12,234 bases of DNA from Gammaproteobacteria bacterium. GTDB lineage: Bacteria > Pseudomonadota > Gammaproteobacteria > Arenicellales > Poriferihabitantaceae. The notes beneath the pieces were generated by a model. The model had not been told where the DNA came from, searched no databases, and was given only the letters and a program-made list of their open reading frames with translations. Below are positions 6,861 to 12,234 of this stretch, in pieces (within the stretch, counting starts at the first letter, position 1; the number at the start of each line of letters is the position of its first letter). Location of the stretch: the NCBI GenBank assembly GCA_024679435.1, contig JAIBDK010000033.1:1-12234 (forward strand). Direction: 5' to 3'. A program made the position numbers and the translations under genes.

Positions 6861-8228
6861 ATGGTTAAATCTAATCACAAAACAGCCTATTATTGTTCGG
6901 ATTGTGGGTCCGAGAGCGCTAAATGGGCCGGTCAATGTGGTGATTGTGGGCAATGGAATACCATGATCGAGCACAATGTTCAAAAGTCGGCGTCCTCTAT
7001 TGAGCGTTTCGCCGGTTTTGCTCCCCAGTCAGCGATTCAGGCATTGTCTGATATCGAAATATCTAAAGTCACAAGAACGCCTACTGGTAGTGCAGAATTT
7101 GATCGTGTGCTCGGAGGAGGACTCGTTCCGGGTTCGGTTATTTTGATAGGAGGTGATCCCGGTATCGGCAAATCCACGTTATTGCTTCAGCAACTCTGTG
7201 CCGTGAGCGCCCGGATGTCTGCGCTTTACGTTACCGGTGAGGAGTCAGCTGAACAGATTGCGTTGCGGGCTCACCGGCTTGACCTGACAACGGACAATCT
7301 CAGGGTGATGGCCGAAAACCAACTGGAAAACATACTGGTTGCCGCTCAAAAAGAAAAACCCAGGATTTTAGTGGTTGATTCTATTCAGACCGTTTTCAGT
7401 GATGCCCTTACAGCTGCTCCTGGAAGCGTTTCTCAGGTAAGGGAAAGTGCAGCCCGTCTTGTCCGTCATGCAAAACAAAGCGGTTGTTGTGTGATTTTAG
7501 TAGGCCATGTAACCAAGGAGGGGTCAATAGCCGGCCCCAGGGTCCTTGAGCATATGGTTGACAGTGTTCTGTATTTTGAAGGTGACAGCTCAAACAGTTT
7601 TCGATTGATCCGGGCGATCAAGAATCGTTTTGGTGCGGTTAATGAGATAGGCGTTTTCGCAATGACAGAGCAGGGATTAAAAGATGTTAATAATCCGTCT
7701 GCAATGTTTGTAAGCCGGCACGGCGCAGACAAGCCCGGCAGCGTATCTTTAGCGACACAGGAAGGCACCCGTCCTCTTCTTGTCGAAGTGCAGGCGCTGG
7801 TTGATGATAGTGCACTCGCTAACCCCCGTCGTCTATGTGTGGGGCTTGAACAGAACAGGTTGGCAATGCTGTTAGCTGTGGCTCATCGTCATGCCGGTAT
7901 TTCCCTGAATGGATATGATGTTTTTACAAATGTTGCTGGTGGAATTCGTGTGGCAGAGACCGGCGCTGATCTTGCGATATTACTGGCGATCTTGTCCAGT
8001 CTCAAGAACCGTGCGATTGGAAGTGATTTGATCGTTTTCGGTGAGGTGGGTCTGTCCGGAGAATTAAGACCGGTTCAGCGCGGTGTGGAAAGACTTAAGG
8101 AAGCCGAAAAACTCGGATTTACCCGGGCTTTGGTGCCGGCTGCGAACAAGCCCAAATCACTATCTTCCAAAATGGAGATAATTTCTTCAAGTCGACTTGA
8201 TCAAGCATTGGAAATATTTGAGTTTTAG
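6861..8228 (+). CDS. radA: DNA repair and recombination protein RadA (Sms)
   Basis: RadA is a RecA-related ATPase that promotes branch migration and processing of recombination intermediates. The 455-residue product is full length (E. coli 460). In order it has a C4 zinc finger (Cys12, Cys15, Cys26, Cys29), Walker A GDPGIGKS at 98-105, a Walker B strand ILVVDSIQT, the RadA-specific KNRFG motif at 254-258, and a Lon-protease-like C-terminal domain from about 270 with VAGGIRVAETGADLA and GEVGLSGELRPV. In RadA this last domain serves as a scaffold rather than an active protease. The ATG lies one base after the alr stop with no recognisable Shine-Dalgarno, so reinitiation after alr is likely. No clear terminator follows within the next 166 bp. 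Confidence 0.96.
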   Translation: MVKSNHKTAYYCSDCGSESAKWAGQCGDCGQWNTMIEHNVQKSASSIERFAGFAPQSAIQALSDIEISKVTRTPTGSAEFDRVLGGGLVPGSVILIGGDPGIGKSTLLLQQLCAVSARMSALYVTGEESAEQIALRAHRLDLTTDNLRVMAENQLENILVAAQKEKPRILVVDSIQTVFSDALTAAPGSVSQVRESAARLVRHAKQSGCCVILVGHVTKEGSIAGPRVLEHMVDSVLYFEGDSSNSFRLIRAIKNRFGAVNEIGVFAMTEQGLKDVNNPSAMFVSRHGADKPGSVSLATQEGTRPLLVEVQALVDDSALANPRRLCVGLEQNRLAMLLAVAHRHAGISLNGYDVFTNVAGGIRVAETGADLAILLAILSSLKNRAIGSDLIVFGEVGLSGELRPVQRGVERLKEAEKLGFTRALVPAANKPKSLSSKMEIISSSRLDQALEIFEF

Positions 8229-8376
8229 TGTGTTTGGTCAGTCCTGTTTGTATTTATATGGTTTATTATTAAAAAGGATTGAACAATACTAGGGAATTTG
8301 CTTCGTCAATATATTAAAATTCGCACTAGCCCATGTCGGAGCGCGGCATGCATAAAATTTACTAAATCACTTTTAT

Positions 8377-8383
8377 AAGGGGA
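8377..8383 (+). promoter_or_regulatory. Ribosome-binding site of the FKBP gene
   Basis: AAGGGGA lies 11 nt before the ATG at 8395, slightly farther than usual. The preceding radA gap (8229-8376) shows no promoter with well-spaced hexamers and no terminator, so whether the FKBP gene is read from radA is open. Confidence 0.55.
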
Positions 8384-8394
8384 ATCCCGTCAGT

Positions 8395-9102
8395 ATGAAT
8401 TTCAAGAAAATTACCATTAACGCTGCCATCAGTCTGCTACTCACAACGACCGCAGTTCACGCCGAGGTTGTTCTGGATAGTGAAAATAAAAAATTCAGTT
8501 ATGCAGTGGGAAACAAAATCGGTGAGCAGTTAGCTCAACAATTTGTTGGTCAGCCAGACATTGATATTGAGGCACTTTTAGAAGCCTTGTCTCTCACCGT
8601 TCGCGGATCCGAGATCCAGATGACGGAAGAAGAGGTGATCGCCATAATACAGGAAAAACAGCAGCAGCAACTTGAGGCTGCAGAGGCGACATCTCTTGAA
8701 AAACTGGAGTCAGGCGCCGCTTTTCTTGAGCAGAATATGGCAAAGGAGGGGGTTGTCGTGACGGACTCAGGACTTCAATATGCAATTATTGAATCTGGAG
8801 ATCCGGCCGGAGACATGCCGACGGTAACGGATACGGTTGTCGTTCATTATCAGGGCACTCTGGTTGATGGGACAGTTTTTGATAGCAGTATTAACCGCGG
8901 CGAACCTGCGACATTTTCGTTGCAGTCAATCATCCCTGGCTGGATTGAAGTATTGCAGTTGATGCGCCCGGGTGATAAATGGTCCATTGTGCTACCTCCC
9001 GAGTTAGCTTATGGTGAACGCGGAGCAGGGCAGTTGATCGGGCCCAATGAAGTTCTGATGTTTGATATTGAGCTTATTGAAATTAAGAAATCCGCTAACT
9101 AA
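8395..9102 (+). CDS. Periplasmic FKBP-type peptidyl-prolyl isomerase (Mip/FkpA family)
   Basis: It catalyses cis-trans isomerisation of prolyl bonds and probably acts as a chaperone for exported proteins. The 235 residues begin with a Sec signal peptide (Lys4-Lys5, hydrophobic run 8-21, likely cleavage after AVHA at 23). A helical FKBP_N dimerisation region follows at about 29-125, including a Gln/Glu-rich helix near 86-100. The FKBP_C domain spans about 145-232. Pocket residues corresponding to FKBP12 Tyr26, Phe36, Asp37, Phe46, Ile56, Trp59, Tyr82 and Phe99 are present as Tyr152, Phe162, Asp163, Phe174, Ile180, Trp183, Tyr206 and Phe223, so an active enzyme is expected. Length and layout closely follow Legionella Mip and E. 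coli FkpA, but I cannot decide which name is right. It looks soluble, because no lipobox cysteine is present. Confidence 0.93.
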   Translation: MNFKKITINAAISLLLTTTAVHAEVVLDSENKKFSYAVGNKIGEQLAQQFVGQPDIDIEALLEALSLTVRGSEIQMTEEEVIAIIQEKQQQQLEAAEATSLEKLESGAAFLEQNMAKEGVVVTDSGLQYAIIESGDPAGDMPTVTDTVVVHYQGTLVDGTVFDSSINRGEPATFSLQSIIPGWIEVLQLMRPGDKWSIVLPPELAYGERGAGQLIGPNEVLMFDIELIEIKKSAN

Positions 9103-9124
9103 TACGTTTCAGTTCGGCATCCTG

Positions 9125-9172
9125 CTATCGGATAATTCTCGTTTTTTTTACATCAATTGGTTATCCGGCTAG
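9125..9172. repeat. Inverted repeat around a T8 tract after the FKBP gene
   Basis: CGGATAA (9129-9135) and TTATCCG (9161-9167) are perfect inverted arms, with CTA/TAG (9125-9127/9170-9172) extending them across a small internal loop. The 25 nt between the arms contain eight consecutive T (9142-9149). The 5' arm can instead form a 4 bp hairpin, ATCC (9119-9122) with GGAT (9130-9133), ending 8 nt before the T tract, which would be a poor terminator. Function is unclear: possibly termination of the FKBP transcript with two competing folds. Confidence 0.4.
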
Positions 9173-9212
9173 TTGCGGTTGAAGCAATCGTTCAGCTTTT
9201 ATTCAGTAATAA

Positions 9213-9242
9213 TTCATAACGCATTCATACGGTTTCTATAAG
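9213..9242 (+). promoter_or_regulatory. Candidate promoter of the glycine-zipper gene
   Basis: TTCATA (9213-9218, 4 of 6 to TTGACA) and TATAAG (9237-9242, 5 of 6 to TATAAT) are 18 bp apart. Transcription would begin near 9249, just before the dyad at 9253-9268. Confidence 0.4.
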
Positions 9243-9252
9243 GTTGCTGCAA

Positions 9253-9268
9253 AGGATCATGTGATCCT
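9253..9268. repeat. Dyad AGGATCA-TG-TGATCCT in the glycine-zipper gene leader
   Basis: Two perfect 7 bp arms flank a TG centre, 15 bp before the ribosome-binding site. As RNA it would be a 6 bp stem with an ATGT loop at the very 5' end of the predicted transcript. As DNA it would be a compact operator overlapping the start site. Neither reading can be chosen from sequence alone. Confidence 0.5.
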
Positions 9269-9283
9269 GTTTACTTTAGCGAC

Positions 9284-9289
9284 GAGGAA
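9284..9289 (+). promoter_or_regulatory. Ribosome-binding site of the glycine-zipper gene
   Basis: GAGGAA, 5 nt before the ATG at 9295, fixes this start. Confidence 0.75.
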
Positions 9290-9294
9290 TTTGT

Positions 9295-9831
9295 ATGATT
9301 GCGGATAAACTTTTACTCAGAATTATTGTTGGTTTTGTGGTTGCGGCAGGGGTAATTAATGCCTACGGCTATACTTCAAACAGCAACTTAGTCGAAGCGC
9401 CTGTGGTTAGCGCTTATCCGGTTTATAAAACTGTAGAAATTAATAATCCGGTTCAGCAGTGCTGGGAGGAAGCAGTCAGTGTGCCTCGGAACAGCTACCG
9501 TTCCCGAACGCCTGAAATACTGGGTGCTATTGTTGGTGCAGGGGTGGGAAGGTTGTTTGGAAGTGGCCGAGGGCAGGATGTAGCCACCGTTGCGGGTGCC
9601 GTGCTTGGTGGATCTATTGGTCGGGATCAAAAGAATAAATATAATCAGAAGAATGCAAGTGTTCGCTATGAAGAGCGTTGCAGAATGGTCGATAATTTCC
9701 ATCACGAAGAAAGGTTGGATGGATATGATGTCACTTACGAGTATGACGGAACTACTTATCGAACACATACCCGCTCTGATCCGGGTCAAACTATTACAGT
9801 GCGCATAAGCGTAATTCCAGTAGAAACCTGA
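9295..9831 (+). CDS. ycfJ: YcfJ-like glycine-zipper 2TM envelope protein
   Basis: The exact biochemical role of this family is not established. The 178-residue protein begins with a signal or membrane-anchor segment (about 6-24), with possible cleavage after Ala23. A periplasmic stretch carries VVSAYPVYKTVE and Cys56. The glycine zipper covers about 74-110 (GAIVGAGVGRLFG, then GRGQDVATVAGAVLGGSIGRD), two short Gly-rich helices that insert in a membrane in related proteins. The C-terminal region has Cys129, LDGYDVTYEYDG and DPGQTI. Both the order and wording of these motifs match E. coli YcfJ and the related UmoD family as I remember them, including the two cysteines, which could form a disulfide. 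There is no lipobox, so it is not a SlyB-type lipoprotein. It has its own leader and no partner overlaps it. Membership is firm; orthology to ycfJ is probable. Confidence 0.85.
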   Translation: MIADKLLLRIIVGFVVAAGVINAYGYTSNSNLVEAPVVSAYPVYKTVEINNPVQQCWEEAVSVPRNSYRSRTPEILGAIVGAGVGRLFGSGRGQDVATVAGAVLGGSIGRDQKNKYNQKNASVRYEERCRMVDNFHHEERLDGYDVTYEYDGTTYRTHTRSDPGQTITVRISVIPVET

Positions 9832-9929
9832 TTAGCGCACTCTGTTTTTCCAAAAGCGTTACATCCCTGAATCAAATAAACGTTTTGTCAATAATCAAAA
9901 ATCGGTTAAATGCTTCGTTTATTGGTTGA

Positions 9930-9938
9930 TGGTACAAT
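9930..9938 (+). promoter_or_regulatory. Extended -10 promoter candidate before the PepSY-phoP-phoQ unit
   Basis: TGGTACAAT fits the extended -10 form TGnTATAAT with one mismatch in the hexamer (TACAAT, 9933-9938). No good -35 lies 16-18 bp upstream, as is usual for extended -10 promoters and for activator-dependent ones. A start near 9945 gives a leader of only about 22 nt to the TTG at 9967. Confidence 0.45.
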
Positions 9939-9966
9939 GTGGTTCACTGATGCCAAATAATTTGTT

Positions 9967-10272
9967 TTGCTGAATCTTTATCCGAAACGTAATATTGAGC
10001 GTTTATTACTCAGTGCTGTGTTGATAGCGCTGTTTAGTAATAGCCCACTTGCCATAGCGCTTGACGGGGAAAGTGCATCAAACAAAAAAGTGAGTATGGA
10101 CGAAGTTGCAATGCAGATACGGCAGTTTAAAAGCTGGCAGATTCTTGATGCCAGTTCACAGAAAAAGGAATCTGGTTTGCAGTATTTTCGTTTTAAATTG
10201 CTGCACAACGATGGGAAAGTGAAAGTTATTAATATCGACCCGAATAATCCAAATTTGCGAACACTGGAATAA
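9967..10272 (+). CDS. Small exported PepSY-like protein upstream of phoP-phoQ
   Basis: The 101-residue product has an N-terminal signal peptide (Lys7-Arg8, hydrophobic 13-23, likely cleavage after LAIA at 31). One PepSY-like module follows: VSMDEVAMQIRQF, QILDASSQKKESGLQYFRFKL, then DGKVKVINIDPN. This is the helix-strand-strand pattern of that domain, with the typical strand ending in an Asp-Pro turn. PepSY domains are found in protease propeptides and in envelope proteins linked to regulators; here, standing just before a two-component pair, a modulating role toward the kinase is an inference. The start is uncertain. TTG at 9967 is the first usable codon after an in-frame TAA (9958-9960), CTG at 9970 is next, and there is no Shine-Dalgarno. 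An out-of-frame ATG at 9950 would join this frame if one base were missing from the T-run. Domain assignment rests on pattern resemblance. Confidence 0.75.
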   Translation: MLNLYPKRNIERLLLSAVLIALFSNSPLAIALDGESASNKKVSMDEVAMQIRQFKSWQILDASSQKKESGLQYFRFKLLHNDGKVKVINIDPNNPNLRTLE

Positions 10273-10348
10273 TTCCGGATGGTGCTGAAAGTTACTCGGT
10301 AAAGTTGCAGCTTATTTCGGATCTCTCAGGAGCTCTAATATTCGTTGC

Positions 10349-10365
10349 AGTTTATAGGTTGGTTA
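10349..10365 (+). promoter_or_regulatory. Candidate PhoP box upstream of phoP
   Basis: AGTTTA (10349-10354) and TGGTTA (10360-10365) are separated by 5 bp, matching the published direct-repeat pattern (T/G)GTTTA-N5-(T/G)GTTTA at 5 of 6 in each half. It lies 38 bp before the phoP ATG. The nearest -10-like hexamer, TACAAT (10389-10394), is 23 bp beyond the box instead of the usual 11-12, which weakens the case. Confidence 0.35.
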
Positions 10366-10403
10366 GTCGTTGCGTACCCCTTTTTAAATACAATACAAAA
10401 AGC

Positions 10404-11075
10404 ATGAGAATTTTAGTCGTCGAGGACGAGACAACTCTTCGGAAACAACTTGCTATCAGACTTAAACAGGATGGTTATGTGGTTGATGCGGCAGACAATG
10501 GAGATGACGGCCTCTATTTTGGGCTCGAATACCCCGTGGATATCGCTATTGTCGATCTTGGACTTCCAGGGATTCCTGGAATAGAAGTTATAAGAAGGTT
10601 GCGAGAGGCCGGTAAAACATTTCCTGTTTTGATATTAACAGCTCGATCCCGATGGCAGGAAAAAGTTGAAGGCCTCGAAGCAGGCGCAGATGATTATCTT
10701 ACGAAACCGTTTCATTACGAAGAATTGCAGGCTAGAATTTCAGCTTTGATTAGGCGTTCCGCAGGCCATGCATCGCCGATGCTGGAAAATGGTCAGGTAA
10801 AGTTGGATACTCGTACTCAGGATGTGTTTGTCAGTGACATTCGCCTCGAGCTCACTGCTTTTGAATATAAACTGCTGCACTATCTAATGATTCACGCTGG
10901 GAAAGTTGTTTCGAAAATGGAATTAACGGAGCATCTTTATGAAGAGGATAGTGACCGCGATAGCAATGTTATCGAGGTTTTTGTTGGTCGGTTGCGGAAG
11001 AAGCTGGATCCGGAAAATTCCTTGAATCCCATCGAAACATTGCGTGGCCGGGGATATCGTTTTATCAGCGCCTGA
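10404..11075 (+). CDS. phoP: PhoP-family response regulator (OmpR/PhoB class)
   Basis: This is a cytoplasmic transcription factor activated by phosphorylation from the adjacent kinase. The frame is open for 33 codons upstream (from 10305), but MRILVVEDE is the universal receiver start, so ATG 10404 is chosen, giving 223 residues. The receiver domain (1-about 116) has Glu7-Asp8, phospho-acceptor Asp51 in IVDLGLPG, Thr79 and Lys101 in TKPF. The winged-helix domain (about 125-223) has LELTAFEYKLLHYL, GKVVSKMELTEHLYEED and GRLRKKLDP, and ends RGRGYRF. IAIVDLGLP, LTARSRWQEKVEGLEAGADDY and LTAFEY with GKVVSK are shared with E. coli PhoP, and the whole resembles PhoP of xanthomonads and pseudomonads. 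No clear Shine-Dalgarno lies before the ATG. A PhoP-box-like repeat upstream suggests autoregulation. The assignment is PhoP type rather than another OmpR subgroup because the neighbour is PhoQ-like. Confidence 0.88.
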   Translation: MRILVVEDETTLRKQLAIRLKQDGYVVDAADNGDDGLYFGLEYPVDIAIVDLGLPGIPGIEVIRRLREAGKTFPVLILTARSRWQEKVEGLEAGADDYLTKPFHYEELQARISALIRRSAGHASPMLENGQVKLDTRTQDVFVSDIRLELTAFEYKLLHYLMIHAGKVVSKMELTEHLYEEDSDRDSNVIEVFVGRLRKKLDPENSLNPIETLRGRGYRFISA

Positions 11076-11110
11076 CCCTGTGGTGCTGATTTTGTTTTGT
11101 CACCTCAGTC

Positions 11111-11114
11111 AGGA
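11111..11114 (+). promoter_or_regulatory. Ribosome-binding site deciding the phoQ TTG start
   Basis: AGGA lies 9 nt before TTG at 11124. The other in-frame initiator, TTG at 11097, has no such signal. No ATG or GTG exists in frame between the phoP stop and the first membrane segment. Confidence 0.55.
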
Positions 11115-11123
11115 ATAGTCTTC

Positions 11124-12234
11124 TTGAGCACCTCCTCGCTCCGAAAAAGACTCCTGGTTTCAGCGACATTTACGCTTGTTGCGTTTCTTGGGTTAGCGGG
11201 TATAGCGCTGGATAAAGCCTTTGTATCCAGCGCTAAATTAACCGTAAAAAATCAGCTAAAAACCCAGGTCAATGCACTATTGACCGTGATGGAAATTGAT
11301 CAGCGTGGTAATCTTGTTATGCCCGCACGGATGCCTGAACCTCGACTATCATCACCTAATTCGGGCTTGTACGCTGTTATCATTGATAATGCTGGAAATG
11401 TTCTGTGGCGTTCTAATTCAACTCTTGGTTTGAGGCTGGATTCGCTTATCGTTGCAAAGCCGGGTTCGGAAATCTTTGTTCAGATAGGTGGCAAGCTGGA
11501 TAGCCCTTTTTATTATAGCTTTGGCGTCAATTGGGAACTGGATCTGAATCGTTACCTGCAATTTTCTCTAGTGATGTTGAATGAAAGTCGCAATTATCAT
11601 CAAACAATTCGGTCTTACAGAAGAGAATTGTTTTTCTGGCTTGGTATGGCAGGTTTATTGCTTCTCACCATGCAGGCGATTAACCTTCGCTGGGGGCTTA
11701 GACCTCTGGCTCAGGTAGTCCGGGAGTTGGATTTGATTGAGCGCTCTCAACAGAAAAAAATAATGGGTGATTATCCTGTGGAAATCGCCCAACTAAGTCG
11801 AAGGATCAATTTGTTCATAGAAAGTGAGAGGAGAAATCTGCAAAGATATCGTGAAACTCTCGGAGACCTGGCCCACAGCTTGAAAACACCCTTAGCGGTG
11901 ATTAAGGGAATGTCTGATACTAATAATCAATCCTTGGCCAAGACGGATATTGATGAACTGGTGGACAGGATGAACAAGATTGTTGAATATCATTTAAAAC
12001 GTGCCACCTCCGCTCATCTGTCCATTATGCATGGTGCTGTGAGTGTAAAGTCGGTTCTGGTAAAGCTCGATTCTTCTCTGCAGAAAGTTTACGCTGACAA
12101 GCATATTGAAGTTGACTGGAATTTAGAAGATGATTCGGTCTTCTACGGGGACGAAGGCGATCTTTTTGAACTTTTGGGAAACGTTATGGATAACGCTTAC
12201 AAATGGTCTCAGAGCAGGGTGGCGTATACTGTAA
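11124..12234 (+). CDS. phoQ: PhoQ-family sensor histidine kinase (C-terminus cut by window edge)
   Basis: This inner-membrane kinase would phosphorylate the PhoP-like regulator encoded just upstream. From TTG 11124 there are 370 complete codons in the window. In order they show a short basic N-terminus (SLRKRLL), TM1 at about 10-26, a periplasmic sensor of about 140 residues (including GLYAVIIDNAGNVLWRSNS), TM2 at about 169-188, and a HAMP-like linker beginning RWGLRPLAQVV. The dimerisation/phosphotransfer helix carries His251 in LAHSLKTPLAVIKG, and the N box reads LLGNVMDNAYKWS (Asn353, Asn357). HSLKTPLAV, LQKVY and GNVMDNA closely match E. coli PhoQ. The G1 and G2 boxes of the ATPase domain lie beyond the right edge. 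The periplasmic part lacks the EDDDD-type acidic patch of enterobacterial PhoQ. The start codon is the main uncertainty, with TTG 11097 as the alternative. Confidence 0.87.
   Translation, partial: MSTSSLRKRLLVSATFTLVAFLGLAGIALDKAFVSSAKLTVKNQLKTQVNALLTVMEIDQRGNLVMPARMPEPRLSSPNSGLYAVIIDNAGNVLWRSNSTLGLRLDSLIVAKPGSEIFVQIGGKLDSPFYYSFGVNWELDLNRYLQFSLVMLNESRNYHQTIRSYRRELFFWLGMAGLLLLTMQAINLRWGLRPLAQVVRELDLIERSQQKKIMGDYPVEIAQLSRRINLFIESERRNLQRYRETLGDLAHSLKTPLAVIKGMSDTNNQSLAKTDIDELVDRMNKIVEYHLKRATSAHLSIMHGAVSVKSVLVKLDSSLQKVYADKHIEVDWNLEDDSVFYGDEGDLFELLGNVMDNAYKWSQSRVAYTV

Noticed and set aside
9388..9789. 133-codon minus-strand ORF opposite the YcfJ-like gene
   Set aside because: It lies wholly opposite a gene with clear motifs and a good ribosome-binding site. 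The antisense translation shows no recognisable domain.
9904..9921. PhoP-box-like half sites GGTTAA and CGTTTA before the PepSY gene
   Set aside because: The half sites are 12 bp apart start to start instead of 11, and each has mismatches. Not strong enough to list as a site.
10305..10403. 33-codon N-terminal extension of the response regulator
   Set aside because: The frame is open upstream, but the receiver domain starts at MRILVVEDE, the extension resembles no family, and its start codon is not ATG.

Overview
The window is ordinary, densely coded gammaproteobacterial chromosome, roughly mid-40s % G+C by eye. Three things point there: the homodimeric-type pyruvate dehydrogenase E1 (AceE), the block rpsF-rpsR-rplI-dnaB-alr-radA, and a PhoP/PhoQ pair whose regulator resembles those I recall from pseudomonads and xanthomonads. 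The genus cannot be set by eye. I see no mobile element, CRISPR array, tRNA, rRNA or phage gene.

Layout. Positions 1-2387 (minus strand) hold aceE, cut by the left edge so that about 90 C-terminal residues are missing. A 380 bp divergent intergenic region follows. It has a candidate aceE promoter, a perfect 13 bp dyad, a good sigma70-type rpsF promoter with a GC-rich discriminator, and a long imperfect hairpin in the rpsF leader. Everything to the right is on the plus strand. rpsF, rpsR and rplI (2768-3983) are tightly coupled and end at a strong intrinsic terminator (4043-4071). dnaB (GTG start), alr (GTG start) and radA (4326-8228) form a compact run of replicative helicase, cell-wall alanine racemase and recombination ATPase. 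Next come two exported proteins with their own leaders: a Mip/FkpA-type periplasmic prolyl isomerase (8395-9102) and a YcfJ-like glycine-zipper protein (9295-9831). The last unit is a small exported PepSY-like protein (9967-10272), a PhoP-family response regulator (10404-11075) and a PhoQ-family sensor kinase (11124 to the right edge, truncated in its ATPase domain).

How they work together. The left part is housekeeping: entry into the TCA cycle, translation, replication, peptidoglycan precursors and repair. The right part is about the envelope: folding of exported proteins, a glycine-zipper envelope protein, and two-component sensing. The least routine part is the PepSY-phoP-phoQ arrangement. 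The small periplasmic protein may modulate the kinase, whose sensor domain lacks the acidic cluster that enterobacterial PhoQ uses for divalent cations. I found no convincing wholly new system; the remaining leads are candidate regulatory structures in the leaders.
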